A stretch of DNA of 64,000 nt from Paraflavitalea devenefica (GTDB lineage Bacteria; Bacteroidota; Bacteroidia; Chitinophagales; Chitinophagaceae): assembly GCF_011759375.1 (NCBI RefSeq), contig NZ_JAARML010000002.1, positions 434,001-498,000 of the forward strand, in the 5' to 3' direction. Positions 35,624-44,595 of the stretch are shown here, piece by piece. The notes under the pieces were generated by a model. The model saw only the letters and a program-made list of their open reading frames with translations, was not told the origin of the DNA and did not search any database. Positions within the stretch are counted from its first letter, which is position 1. Every line of letters begins with the position of its first letter. The translations under genes were made by a program, and so were the position numbers.

Positions 35624-36230
35624 GATCCAAAGAAAAAAACAAATGATAAATAAATTAGCATAAAGTACAGATTGTCCTTTATTCGTTATGACACGGACGA
35701 TTTTAAATAAGATGTATCTTTTTTTTGTGATCTTCCGTATTGGTTAGTGTTACAATTCGTGTAATTAAGTACCAGACTGCGTATCATAGATTTTCAGGCT
35801 GCCCAATATGTAAAGGGAACAGCATGCTATGGTTAGCATACAAGGGGAGGTTTGAACAAGTAAAATTACTAAAATTATTAGTATTTAAACACTGATTTTA
35901 TACTTTTGGGGATTGTTTGTTGATAAGAGCAAACAACCATGTATGTTATAAATGGATAATTGTGAATTGTCAATGGTACATGCATTGTTGTCCTTGTCCC
36001 GCTGCCGCTATCCCTCATTGCTTTTGTACCTTCTTGCCTTTATGCCTTCCTCCCTGGGTGTGGATAATTAGCCCTGCTAATGAGGTTTTTACGGTTTTTT
36101 TGGTATTATTATTGAAGTTAATACCATTGATACCATTGCCTTATAACTCCCGCCCACGCCGTAGCAATACCCTGTTCCTAATTTTTTTACTGGATAATTT
36201 GTATGGGAAAAATTGTACTTAAAATTTTTC
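35624..36230. other. AT-rich intergenic region
   Basis: This 607-bp gap between divergent genes has no convincing gene. It contains TTACA-ATTCG-TGTAA (35750-35764), a relative of the ACAAATTGCAC repeat at 42613, an isolated TACTTTTG (35901-35908), a hairpin TTGTTTG/CAAACAA (35913-35936) and a GCC-rich, pyrimidine-rich stretch (about 35980-36060) with Cys codons that looks like non-coding text. The TACTTTTG and hairpin may mark a small RNA. Confidence 0.35.
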
Positions 36231-37574
36231 ATGATGCCGCTATTGTTGCTAGTATCCCTTTATGAATTCAGGCAGTTTCTCCAGATCGTATTGTGGATTG
36301 CTGTGCCTGCTACCCTGATCGCTGTATTTCTTACTATTTTCTTTCATTATCGCCGCAAGAAGAAACAGCAAGGACTGGAACTGGCTTTCGAAGAGGAAGA
36401 AAGCTGGTCCGAAAAGCTGCTGCAAAATCCCGTAATGCCTTCTATCCAGCCTGTTGTGGACGGACAGGCTGAGCAATTACCCGACTGGCTGGCCAGTGCC
36501 AATCCCGAGAACACCTCTCTGCTGAAGAAATATGAGCAGGAAGTAAGGCGGTACAGGGAAAACTACGCTATCCTGGAACAGGATTTCCGGGAGCTGGAAG
36601 GAAAGTATACCGACCTGCGCAATAAGGCTTATAGTGCAGATAAAGAAGCAGATATGAAACTTGTGGCCCAATTGCAGCAAGAGATAAAAGAATATAAAGA
36701 CAAGATCAGTCAGTTGCAGCAGGCTGCCAACGTCCACCCGGAAAATGACGAAATACTTCAATATAAGACCGAAAATGAAGAACTGACTGAGCAGTTGCAG
36801 CAGGTGGAAAAGCTTTTACAACAGTTCCAGGAAGAGAATAACCGCCTGCAGTTATTGGTCACTGCAGGGAATGATGCGGCTGTTGCCGGTGATGCCGGCG
36901 CCGATGAGCGCATTCAGGCCTTGCAGCAATTATTGGCGCAAACAGAAGCAGAGCGAAAGACCCTGAAAGAGAAGCTGGCTGAAAAAGAATACCTGCCTGA
37001 TGTATTGGAAGAAAAGAAGTTACATATTGATTTTTTACAACACCAGTTGGAGCAACGTATCAAAAACTACCATACACTGGAACAACAGGCCGGAGAATCG
37101 GCCTCTCAACTGCAACAATTGCAAAATACCGCTGCCGGATTTGATCAGCAGATCAGGCAGCTCAATGATGAATTACAGTTGCGGCAGCAACAGTCTGCCG
37201 AATGGCAGACTGCCCTGAAAAACAGTCGCGAAGAAGGGGAGCAGCAGCAGGAGGTCATTCGCGCCAAAGCCGGGCATATTGAAGTGCTGGAAAAAAACAT
37301 ACAGGACTTACAGGAACAGCAGGGGACCTTACAAACAGCCATCGCCGGTCACCAGGACTCCGTGCGTACTTTGCAGGAAAACCTGGCCACCGAACAGCAG
37401 AAAGCTGCCTCCCTGGAAAACAAACTGGAATTGAGCAGCCAGTTGCTGGTGAAGATCTATACTGAATTGGCAAAATCACTGAACCATCACGGACTGATCA
37501 TCACTACCGGTCAGGCAGCCCTTACGGAAGGTAGCCCTGCCACTAAAGACGAAGTACTGCAATTGGAGGGATAA
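36231..37574 (+). CDS. Membrane-anchored coiled-coil protein
   Basis: A 447-residue protein. The ATG at 36231 (MMPLLLLVSLYEFRQF) gives a single N-terminal transmembrane helix (LIAVFLTIFFHYRRKKKQ, about residues 24-44), then an acidic patch (EEEESWSEKLLQ) and a very long Gln/Glu-rich coiled coil from about residue 90 to 420 (LQQLLAQTEAERKTLKEKL, LRQQQSAEWQTALKNSREE). The C-terminus is polar (ALTEGSPATKDEVLQLEG). It probably projects into the cytoplasm as a scaffold. No catalytic motif and no assigned family. A TTG at 36213 is an alternative start. Confidence 0.65.
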   Translation: MMPLLLLVSLYEFRQFLQIVLWIAVPATLIAVFLTIFFHYRRKKKQQGLELAFEEEESWSEKLLQNPVMPSIQPVVDGQAEQLPDWLASANPENTSLLKKYEQEVRRYRENYAILEQDFRELEGKYTDLRNKAYSADKEADMKLVAQLQQEIKEYKDKISQLQQAANVHPENDEILQYKTENEELTEQLQQVEKLLQQFQEENNRLQLLVTAGNDAAVAGDAGADERIQALQQLLAQTEAERKTLKEKLAEKEYLPDVLEEKKLHIDFLQHQLEQRIKNYHTLEQQAGESASQLQQLQNTAAGFDQQIRQLNDELQLRQQQSAEWQTALKNSREEGEQQQEVIRAKAGHIEVLEKNIQDLQEQQGTLQTAIAGHQDSVRTLQENLATEQQKAASLENKLELSSQLLVKIYTELAKSLNHHGLIITTGQAALTEGSPATKDEVLQLEG

Positions 37575-37581
37575 ATATAGC

Positions 37582-37683
37582 GAAGGCAACAAGGCATAAG
37601 GCAATGAGGCATCGAGGCGCTGCGTAGAAAGCCGACCTTTTAATCTTATTGCCTTTATGTCTCAATGCCTCGTTGCCTTTCCC
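37582..37683. repeat. Imperfect palindromic GGCAACAAGGCAT element
   Basis: Arm 37583-37616 (AAGGCAACAAGGCATAAGG and on) pairs imperfectly with arm 37647-37680 (its reverse complement starts AAAGGCAACGAGGCATTGAG), with a 30-bp loop. Within each arm GGCAAtg/GGCAT units repeat. It starts about 8 bp after the stop of the coiled-coil gene. It looks like a dispersed intergenic palindromic repeat. Confidence 0.5.
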
Positions 37684-37770
37684 TTAAGATAATTTTAACA
37701 TTTCGTAGTATACAGCGCTGCCCGGGGATTCGTTATAGTTTCGTTAACTTACAACAAATTGCACCCCCGT

Positions 37771-38502
37771 ATGAGAAAGTATGCCCCGGCAAACAACTTC
37801 ATCATTACGCTTTTAATACTCATCGTAGTCACTGCATTTCATCCTCCCGTCAGCAATCTTTCCCTTACCGGCGCCTGGCATTACCAGGAAGGGACCCATG
37901 AGGAGACCCTTACGTTTGTGGATGGCTATTTTGTACAGGCTGTGTTCGACAAGACTGGCAAGCAGTTCATGTATACCTGGGGTGGCCCTTATGCAATAAA
38001 GGATGATAAAATTGAGGTCACTACCCAGTTCCATACACAGCAAAGAGAGAAAGTGGGAGAGGTGGTCAGCATTGCCTGGTCGGACAACAATGGCCAACTG
38101 GTAGCGAATGTTGATGGAAAAGAAAAGACCTGGACGCAAACGGATAAAGGGATGGGCGACCTGGCAGGAGTATGGCGTATTGCCGGCCGCAAGCAACAAG
38201 GCCAGCCGGTAACCATGCCGCTGAGACCCCGGCGCACACTCAAAATACTGTCTGCTACCCGCTTCCAATGGGTAGCCATTAACATTGAAACCAAAGAATT
38301 CTCCGGAACAGGAGGTGGTACTTACACCTTTAAAAACGGGAAATACACAGAGAATATTGAATTCTTCAGCCGCGATAGCACCCGGGTAGGGGCCTCCCTT
38401 ACTTTCAATGGAAAAGTGCGTGGCAATGAATGGGACCACACCGGCCTGAGCTCCAAAGGCGATCCCATTGATGAAATGTGGAAGAAGCTGAACGCAGAAT
38501 AA
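37771..38502 (+). CDS. Secreted two-domain hypothetical protein
   Basis: A 243-residue protein with a signal peptide (residues 1-22, ending TAFHPPVS). It seems to consist of two related beta-rich halves, each opening with a GxW pattern: LTGAWHYQEGTHEETLTFVDG and LAGVWRIAGRKQQGQP. The second half ends in YTENIEFFSRDST and NEWDHTGLSSKGDPIDEMWKKL. This resembles lipocalin-like or DUF-type small-molecule binding barrels of Bacteroidota, but no family could be named with certainty. It precedes thyA by 118 bp on the same strand. Confidence 0.6.
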   Translation: MRKYAPANNFIITLLILIVVTAFHPPVSNLSLTGAWHYQEGTHEETLTFVDGYFVQAVFDKTGKQFMYTWGGPYAIKDDKIEVTTQFHTQQREKVGEVVSIAWSDNNGQLVANVDGKEKTWTQTDKGMGDLAGVWRIAGRKQQGQPVTMPLRPRRTLKILSATRFQWVAINIETKEFSGTGGGTYTFKNGKYTENIEFFSRDSTRVGASLTFNGKVRGNEWDHTGLSSKGDPIDEMWKKLNAE

Positions 38503-38620
38503 AGAAAAGAATCCGGCATCCGGCAGCCAACACCAGGAGCCAGTCCTTTCAATTAACAAGTTTTCCCCCGTTGGAAGGGGTAATTATTTACCCCGGCGAG
38601 CTTTTCCGTAACTTGCGGTC

Positions 38621-39433
38621 ATGCAACAATACCTTGATCTGCTGCAACATATTTTCGATAAGGGGGTAACCAAAACCGACCGTACCGGCACTGGTACGTC
38701 CAGTTGTTTTGGTTACCAGATGCGTTTCGATCTTCAGCAGGGATTTCCTTTGGTGACCACCAAGAAACTTCACCTGAAAAGTATTATTTATGAACTGCTC
38801 TGGTTCCTGCAGGGCGATACCAATACCCGTTACCTCAAGGAACATGGGGTTAGTATCTGGGATGAGTGGGCCGATGAAAAGGGGAACCTGGGACCTGTGT
38901 ATGGCAAGCAATGGCGTAGCTGGGCAGGCGTCGATGGTAAAACCATTGACCAGATCGGTGATGCCCTGAAGCAGATCAAACATAATCCCGACAGCCGGCG
39001 CATTATTGTAAGCGCCTGGAATGTGGCAGAACTACCGGAAATGGCATTAATGCCCTGCCATGCCCTTTTCCAGTTTTATGTAGCTCCAGGGGTAAATGGC
39101 GGCAAAGGAAAGCTCTCCTGCCAGCTTTATCAGCGCTCAGCAGATGTTTTTTTGGGCGTGCCCTTCAACATTGCCTCTTATGCATTGCTCACCCTGATGA
39201 TGGCACAGGTATGTGACCTGGAGCCGGGCGAGTTTATTCATACTTTTGGTGATGTGCATTTGTATAACAACCATGTGGAGCAGGCTAAGCTGCAATTAAC
39301 CCGCACACCTTATGCATTGCCGGTGATGAAACTGAACCCGGCCGTCAAAAACCTGTTCGACTTCACTTTTGAAGATTTCACCCTGGAAAATTATCAGTCG
39401 CATCCGGCCATTAAGGCGCCTGTAGCTGTGTAA
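38621..39433 (+). CDS. thyA: Thymidylate synthase
   Basis: A 270-residue ThyA that makes dTMP from dUMP with methylene-tetrahydrofolate. The dUMP Arg motif is [12 protein letters not shown], the active-site Cys is in LMPCHALF (C146), followed by [24 protein letters not shown] and [12 protein letters not shown], all intact. The coding region is full length. It stands 9 bp before folA, so the two are one operon, as dTMP synthesis yields the dihydrofolate that FolA regenerates. Confidence 0.98.
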   Translation: MQQYLDLLQHIFDKGVTKTDRTGTGTSSCFGYQMRFDLQQGFPLVTTKKLHLKSIIYELLWFLQGDTNTRYLKEHGVSIWDEWADEKGNLGPVYGKQWRSWAGVDGKTIDQIGDALKQIKHNPDSRRIIVSAWNVAELPEMALMPCHALFQFYVAPGVNGGKGKLSCQLYQRSADVFLGVPFNIASYALLTLMMAQVCDLEPGEFIHTFGDVHLYNNHVEQAKLQLTRTPYALPVMKLNPAVKNLFDFTFEDFTLENYQSHPAIKAPVAV

Positions 39434-39442
39434 AGAAATATT

Positions 39443-39934
39443 ATGCTTATAGCTTTAGTTGTTGCTGCTGCTGAAAATAACGTGATCGGTAAGAATAACC
39501 AGTTGTTGTGGCGCCTGCCCAATGATATGAAGTTCTTCAAGAATACCACCTGGGGTATGCCGGTGATTATGGGCCGTAAAACATTTGAATCACTGGGTAA
39601 ACCGCTGGCGGGCCGTACCAATATTGTGATCACCCGGCAGGATGCCTGGGAGGCGCCGGGCGCACAGGTCGTCAAAAGCCTGGAAGAATCAATAGCTGCT
39701 GCGGCTGATACCGATGCCAAAGAAGCATTTGTGATTGGTGGTGGCGAAATTTATGCGCTGGCCTTGCCATTGGCGCAAAGGATCTACCTTACCCGGGTAC
39801 ATACCAGTCTGGAAGGGGATACTTATTTCCCCGAATTCGACGGGCAGCAATGGGAGTTATTATCTAACCTTGACTTCCCCGCTGATGACAAACATGCTTA
39901 TGCCTATAGCTTCCAGGTGTGGGGCAGGAAATAA
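39443..39934 (+). CDS. folA: Dihydrofolate reductase
   Basis: A 163-residue DHFR that reduces dihydrofolate with NADPH. VVAAAENNVIGKNNQLLWRLPNDMKFFKNTT holds the catalytic Asp/Glu region, then PVIMGRKTFESLGKPLAGRTNIVITR, and FVIGGGEIYALALPLA is the NADPH-binding turn. All are canonical. It lies immediately after thyA and 50 bp before the methyltransferase gene. Confidence 0.98.
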   Translation: MLIALVVAAAENNVIGKNNQLLWRLPNDMKFFKNTTWGMPVIMGRKTFESLGKPLAGRTNIVITRQDAWEAPGAQVVKSLEESIAAAADTDAKEAFVIGGGEIYALALPLAQRIYLTRVHTSLEGDTYFPEFDGQQWELLSNLDFPADDKHAYAYSFQVWGRK

Positions 39935-39984
39935 CGGGGGAAAAGCTTCTGAATTTTGTATTCAATATTCTGTATTCTTTAACC

Positions 39985-40782
39985 ATGTTCTCACGCTCGC
40001 AGTTAGCGAAAAAATATTTGCACTATTATTTTACGGCTTCCAATGGAAAGGGACATGGCGTGCATTCTCCCTTTGTATTTGAGTTTATCACCAGGGTCCT
40101 GAATGATGACAGTCATTTCTATGCGTATGACCAGGTAGAAGCTTTGCGCAGGCAATTACTGGCCGATACCCGGGTGCTGGAAGTAGAGGATTTCGGTGCA
40201 GGCTCTGCCATCCAAAATACCAACCGGCGCACAATAGCGCGTATTGCAAAGCATGCCGCCAAATCCAGGAAGTTCAGTCAACTCCTTTTCCGGATCGTGA
40301 ATTATTACAAGCCGGCTACGATATTGGAATTGGGTACCTCCCTGGGTATTTCCACCTCCTATATGGCATTGGCCAACCCGGCGGCGCACATTATAACAGG
40401 GGAGGGCAGCAAGGCCATAGCCGAACAGGCGGCTGCCAATTTCCGGCAACTGTCGTTATCGGCTGTTGAACTGGTGCCCGGTAATTTCGATGATACCCTG
40501 CCGCACATACTGGAAAAGCATCCCGTTATTGACCTGGCCTTTATTGACGGCAACCACCGGCTGGAGCCTACCCTCCGTTATTTTGAGCAGCTACTCCCGC
40601 ATATAACAGACAACACGATCGTTATCCTGGATGATATTCACTGGAGTGAGGGCATGGAGCAGGCCTGGCAGCAGGTGAAGGAGCATCCTGCGGTTATGCT
40701 TACCATTGACCTCTTCTTTATAGGGCTGGTATTCTTTCGCAAGGACTTTAAGGTAAAGCAGTATTTTTCCGTCCGTTTTTAA
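39985..40782 (+). CDS. Class I SAM-dependent methyltransferase
   Basis: A 265-residue Rossmann-fold methyltransferase. The ATG at 39985 starts MFSRSQLAKKYLHYYF; the frame is open upstream to 39919 but that would overlap folA. SAM motif I is ILELGTSLGISTSYMAL, motif II holds ITGEGSKAIAEQAAANF, and VIDLAFIDGNHRLEPTLRYFEQLLPHI with ILDDIHWSEGMEQAW follows, resembling O-methyltransferases of the CmcI/COG4122 group. The substrate is unknown. It may be cotranscribed with thyA-folA. Confidence 0.82.
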   Translation: MFSRSQLAKKYLHYYFTASNGKGHGVHSPFVFEFITRVLNDDSHFYAYDQVEALRRQLLADTRVLEVEDFGAGSAIQNTNRRTIARIAKHAAKSRKFSQLLFRIVNYYKPATILELGTSLGISTSYMALANPAAHIITGEGSKAIAEQAAANFRQLSLSAVELVPGNFDDTLPHILEKHPVIDLAFIDGNHRLEPTLRYFEQLLPHITDNTIVILDDIHWSEGMEQAWQQVKEHPAVMLTIDLFFIGLVFFRKDFKVKQYFSVRF

Positions 40783-40853
40783 TGTCGTTATGCAGGGTTG
40801 AAAATTTCATTTATATTAGTGTTCTCAACATTTAACAATTAAACCAACTCAAG

Positions 40854-41300
40854 ATGGAACAGCAACCTTCCAATGAACCCCTGTTCGGAATACAGGTGGA
40901 CTATGATTCCGGCAATACATTTAATGAGGCCGCCAAATGGGCGAAGTTTATTGCCATTATTTTCTTTATAGGTATTGGTTTGTGTGTATTAGTCCTGGCA
41001 TTCTCCAGTGCCTTTTTGATTCAAGGTCTCAGCAACTTTATGCCGGGACTGGAAATGGCAGGCGGGATAGCCGGTGGCCTGATCGTTGCCATAATCGCCA
41101 TTGTGCTCATTATTTTCACGTACCTCACCATTTTACTATACCGTTTTGCTACACTGGTGCGGAAAGGTATAGAAAGTCAAAATCAGGCGCAGTTTAATGA
41201 TGGGCTCAGGAACCTGAAGAACTATTTCCTGATTAATGGGATATTTAGTTTAATAGGTATCGTATTTAATGTAGTAGGTACTATCGGAAACCTGTTTTAA
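40854..41300 (+). CDS. DUF5362 membrane protein (paralog A)
   Basis: A 148-residue protein with three to four transmembrane segments (IAIIFFIGIGLCVLVLAF, LIVAIIAIVLIIFTYLTILL, and the last INGIFSLIGIVFNVVGTI). The NxGLRNLKNYF motif (FNDGLRNLKNYFLINGIFSLI) is characteristic of DUF5362. It is the first of two tandem paralogs. No function is established for the family as far as I know. Confidence 0.75.
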   Translation: MEQQPSNEPLFGIQVDYDSGNTFNEAAKWAKFIAIIFFIGIGLCVLVLAFSSAFLIQGLSNFMPGLEMAGGIAGGLIVAIIAIVLIIFTYLTILLYRFATLVRKGIESQNQAQFNDGLRNLKNYFLINGIFSLIGIVFNVVGTIGNLF

Positions 41301-41318
41301 CACCTGTAAAAAAAGCAT

Positions 41319-41741
41319 ATGGAAAACAACAGTAATCAAGCAGATAATATATTTAATATTTCAGTGGAAGGGAATGCCAGGGAACTCCTGCTTACAGCAG
41401 CTACCTGGGCACGTATCATAGCTATTGTGGCATTTATCAGCGCAGGATTATCCGTGCTCAATGCCATTATTGGTAAGCCGGGTTTGGGTGGCGCCGCCAG
41501 TATATTTAGCATAATGGTTGCATTGATCATGGCGGCCATTAGCGTAGTGATCAATTTATTTTTGTACAGATTCGCTTCCAACAGCATTGAAAGTTCCTCC
41601 AATATGAGCCAGGTGCAGTTTAATGAAGGGATTGGTAATTTGAAAAACTACTTCAAAATTGTCAGCATCTTCATCATCATTGTGTTGTCGCTGATGGTTT
41701 TGGGCTTCATATTCCTTGGTCTTGGCAGAGGATTCAGATAA
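41319..41741 (+). CDS. DUF5362 membrane protein (paralog B)
   Basis: A 140-residue paralog of the preceding gene, 18 bp downstream. It shares the RELLLTAATWARIIAIVAFI start and the FNEGIGNLKNYFKIVSIF motif. Three hydrophobic helices are visible. A strong terminator follows at 41767, so the pair forms a two-gene operon. Function is unknown. Confidence 0.75.
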   Translation: MENNSNQADNIFNISVEGNARELLLTAATWARIIAIVAFISAGLSVLNAIIGKPGLGGAASIFSIMVALIMAAISVVINLFLYRFASNSIESSSNMSQVQFNEGIGNLKNYFKIVSIFIIIVLSLMVLGFIFLGLGRGFR

Positions 41742-41766
41742 GAAAAAGCCCTTTGACAATATTATT

Positions 41767-41790
41767 AACCCCGCACTGCGGGGTTTTTTT
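41767..41790 (+). terminator. Rho-independent terminator of the DUF5362 pair
   Basis: AACCCCGC-ACT-GCGGGGTT (41767-41785) followed by T7. It ends transcription 26 bp after the second DUF5362 gene; the RDD gene converges from the other side. Confidence 0.9.
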
Positions 41791-41793
41791 ATT

Positions 41794-42546
41794 TTAATTG
41801 GTGGAGTAGTAGTTGTAATCTTTCAGCAGGGTTTGCAGGAATTCAATAGCATCCTGGTCGCTTTCCATTTTTAACTTGGACTTGATGCGGTCTCCGATCC
41901 TGAGGGCCAGGTCGTAGTCATTCTTCCTGCGCACACTTTCAATGATACTTTTAAGGGTATTGATATCCCGGTCGCTCAACTGCATTACCTGCGGATAGCG
42001 CGGTTTATAGGTAGATTCCACTTCTGTGAATACAGTATCCTCCCAGGAAGTACGGTTTTTGAGGTCAATCAGGATCGTGCCGGCCAGGAGATCGCCCACG
42101 CGTTGTGATTTGGGCGTAAAGATCACACAGGCCAATCCCAGGAAAAGTAGGGGTAATGTCCACCAGGGTATTACCTGGGTTACAATAGCTGCCAACAGCC
42201 ACCAGGGGAAATCAATCATTCTGAAAAGCCAGCGAATGAGGTACTGGCCAATGCTGGGTTGGCCGCCTTCTTCTGTAATCACTTTGATACGAAGGGCCAT
42301 TTTCCCCAGTGTCTGGCCATTCAGGGTGATCTCCAGCAAGGGGAAATAAAGGAATACAGGTATAATGACCACTACGTACTGCCAGCTCCAGCCAATCATG
42401 GGTATATCAACGATCGCTGTCATGAGCCGCAGGTACATCCATAAAGTAAACATGTCTATCAGCCACGCAAACAAGCGTTTGTGGAAGGGGGAAATGGGAA
42501 ATTCCACCTCTATATTAAAACCTGTATCTAACTTAACCAGCAGCAT
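41794..42546 (-). CDS. RDD family membrane protein
   Basis: A 250-residue protein with the RDD signature FHKRLFAWLIDMFTLWMYL near residue 22 and TLGKMALRIKVITEEGG near residue 78, with about four hydrophobic helices (WWLLAAIVTQVIPWWTLPLLFLG is the last). The C-terminal 90 residues are soluble. RDD proteins act as membrane transport or stress factors, and this one is divergently arranged with the SpoIIM-DUF4129-DUF4350-MoxR-DUF58 cluster, a partnership seen in many Bacteroidota. Confidence 0.88.
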   Translation of the reverse strand: MLLVKLDTGFNIEVEFPISPFHKRLFAWLIDMFTLWMYLRLMTAIVDIPMIGWSWQYVVVIIPVFLYFPLLEITLNGQTLGKMALRIKVITEEGGQPSIGQYLIRWLFRMIDFPWWLLAAIVTQVIPWWTLPLLFLGLACVIFTPKSQRVGDLLAGTILIDLKNRTSWEDTVFTEVESTYKPRYPQVMQLSDRDINTLKSIIESVRRKNDYDLALRIGDRIKSKLKMESDQDAIEFLQTLLKDYNYYSTN

Positions 42547-42783
42547 ATTGCAACAATAGGGGAATAATTTCGTTTAGCATTTCTGTAAACGCTCTTAAAA
42601 TTAATAAATTACACAAATTGCACGAATTATACCGGAAACCATGGTTTGCCCGGATTGTACAAATTGCACAAATTTGTAATCCTATTAAAAAAGGGCGCTG
42701 AAAAACACCGATAACACTGGTTATCAGTCTTTGTTCAATGGACTTTTTCCTGTAGGTTTGAGAAACTTAAAATTGTACCCCCG
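42547..42783. repeat. Divergent intergenic region with ACAAATTGCAC repeats
   Basis: The core ACAAATTGCAC occurs at 42613-42623 and 42659-42669, 46 bp apart, and the second copy sits in an imperfect palindrome GATTGTACAAATT/AAATTTGTAATC (42653-42681). It is the only notable structure between the divergent RDD and SpoIIM genes. Confidence 0.45.
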
Positions 42784-43746
42784 GTGAGAGAAGGTCTTTT
42801 CCTGAAAAAAAATATTGACAAATGGAAACAGTACCAGTATGAGGCTGCTTCCAACCCGGACGAGATGGCGCAGCAGTTTACTGAGCTGGTCAATGATCTG
42901 GGGTATGCCAAGACCTTTTATCCGCACAGCAAGGTTACCCAATACCTCAATGGGCTGGCCTCCAAAATCTACCTCGGCATTTATAAGAATAAACGGGAAG
43001 AAAGCTCCCGGTTTACCCGTTTCTGGACAACGGAGCTGCCTTTAACGGTGCGTAAGCACCACCGTGAGTTGTTGTATGCCTTTCTCATTTTTACCTCCCT
43101 GGCCATTATGGCGGCGTTCTCGGCTTCGCATGACGAAACATTTGTGCGCGGCGTGCTGGGAGATCATTATGTGGAAATGACAGAGGACAATATTGCCAAA
43201 GGCGATCCTTTTGGCGTGTATAAGGATGAAGACAAGGTCTCTATGTTCCTGGGCATTGCCCTCAACAATATCCGCGTATCCTTAATGGTATTTGTGGCCG
43301 GTATCTTTTTGTCCCTCGGTACTGCCTGGTTCCTGTTTACCAATGGCGTTATGCTGGGCGCTTTCCAGTATATGTTCTTTGCCAAGGGGCTGGGATGGTC
43401 ATCGGTGCTGGTGATATGGATCCATGGCACCCTGGAAATTTCGGCTATTATTATTGCCGGCGGAGCAGGGTTTATCCTGGGCAACAGTATCCTGTTCCCG
43501 GGAACCCGTAAACGCATTGACTCTCTGAAAAAGGGCGCCAAAGATGGGTTGAAACTGATGATCGGACTGGTGCCGGTATTTATAGCCGCCGCTTTCCTGG
43601 AGGGGTATGTGACCCGTTATTCCACCATGCCACAATGGATCAGCATTTCCATTCTGGCTTTATCATTTAATTTCATATTGTGGTATTTTGTACTCTATCC
43701 CATCAGGTTAGAAAGAAAGAATGCTTCAATTAAACCGCTGAAGTAG
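42784..43746 (+). CDS. SpoIIM-like (stage II sporulation M) membrane protein
   Basis: A 320-residue membrane protein with a GTG start at 42784. The N-terminal third is soluble and helical, followed by about six transmembrane helices. NNIRVSLMVFVAGIFLSLGTAW and WIHGTLEISAIIIAGGAGFILG match the SpoIIM/DUF95 core (the conserved E in HGTLE). The organism does not sporulate, and family members here are general membrane proteins. It begins the cluster that runs to 48233. Confidence 0.9.
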   Translation: MREGLFLKKNIDKWKQYQYEAASNPDEMAQQFTELVNDLGYAKTFYPHSKVTQYLNGLASKIYLGIYKNKREESSRFTRFWTTELPLTVRKHHRELLYAFLIFTSLAIMAAFSASHDETFVRGVLGDHYVEMTEDNIAKGDPFGVYKDEDKVSMFLGIALNNIRVSLMVFVAGIFLSLGTAWFLFTNGVMLGAFQYMFFAKGLGWSSVLVIWIHGTLEISAIIIAGGAGFILGNSILFPGTRKRIDSLKKGAKDGLKLMIGLVPVFIAAAFLEGYVTRYSTMPQWISISILALSFNFILWYFVLYPIRLERKNASIKPLK

Positions 43747-43752
43747 CCAGGC

Positions 43753-44595
43753 ATGTTACGTGTTTCACTGAATATAGGATTGAAAAGAACAGGCAGGATG
43801 TTGCTATACATCTTCCTGCTCTCCATGCCCTACCTGGTTATGGCGCAGGATGATGAGGAAGAGGTGACGGTGGATACGATGGTATCGGAAACGCCGACTG
43901 GAGACAGGACCATAACGACTATACAGGAGGATACTGATTATGAGCAGGAGAAAGTAAAGCCGGCACCGCCTGAGTTACGCCAGGTGCCGGATTCGGCGGT
44001 GAACAGGATGAAGCAGGAGGAAGCCTTTGCCTATGCCAATGATCCTGAATATTGGAGCAAAAAAAAGCAGGCGGAGGAAGAGGAAGAAGACGCCAGTGAC
44101 AGGAGAAGCGGATTCTGGTATAATTTCTACCGGTTTTTTGCCGATAGCACGGTGCGCATGATTATGTACATTATACTGGGAGTGGTCTTTGTGCTGATCA
44201 TTTACCGGGTGATCGTTGTAAATAACCTGTATATGACCGGCGCATCCCGACGCAGAAAAGAGGAAGCAATAACCGAGGAGCGGGAGATTGATGATGAGAA
44301 CCTGGACCAGAAGATACAGTCTGCCATACGGGAAGGCAATTACCGGTCGGCAATCCGGTTCATGTATATCAAATCCCTGCGCTCGCTGCATGAGAAAGGG
44401 TGGATCCGTTATCATGCACAGGCCACCAATTATGAATACATCAACCAGGTACATCCTTATGGCATAGGTAATGAATTCCGTTTTCTTACCCACGTGTATG
44501 AATATGTATGGTATGGTGAGTTTGCCTTGTCTGAAGACCAGTTCAACAGGGTACAACAGAATTTTCAACATTTTTTTAATACTGTAAAGCCGTGA
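43753..44595 (+). CDS. DUF4129 domain membrane protein
   Basis: A 280-residue protein with a signal-like N-terminus (MLLYIFLLSMPYLVMAQ), a Glu-rich stretch, one transmembrane helix near residue 135-155 (MIMYIILGVVFVLIIYRVIV) and a C-terminal DUF4129 domain (AIREGNYRSAIRFMYIKSLRSLHEKG, then FRFLTHVYEYVWYGEF). It lies 6 bp after the SpoIIM gene. DUF4129 proteins accompany MoxR/DUF58 clusters; function is not established. Confidence 0.85.
   Translation: MLRVSLNIGLKRTGRMLLYIFLLSMPYLVMAQDDEEEVTVDTMVSETPTGDRTITTIQEDTDYEQEKVKPAPPELRQVPDSAVNRMKQEEAFAYANDPEYWSKKKQAEEEEEDASDRRSGFWYNFYRFFADSTVRMIMYIILGVVFVLIIYRVIVVNNLYMTGASRRRKEEAITEEREIDDENLDQKIQSAIREGNYRSAIRFMYIKSLRSLHEKGWIRYHAQATNYEYINQVHPYGIGNEFRFLTHVYEYVWYGEFALSEDQFNRVQQNFQHFFNTVKP

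Noticed and set aside
35917..36222. 101-residue plus-strand frame in the AT-rich gap
   Set aside because: The start is TTG, and the text is Cys/Pro-rich without a domain or a plausible RNA start.
37813..38559. 248-residue minus-strand frame
   Set aside because: Antisense to the secreted two-domain protein; a shadow with no recognisable domain.
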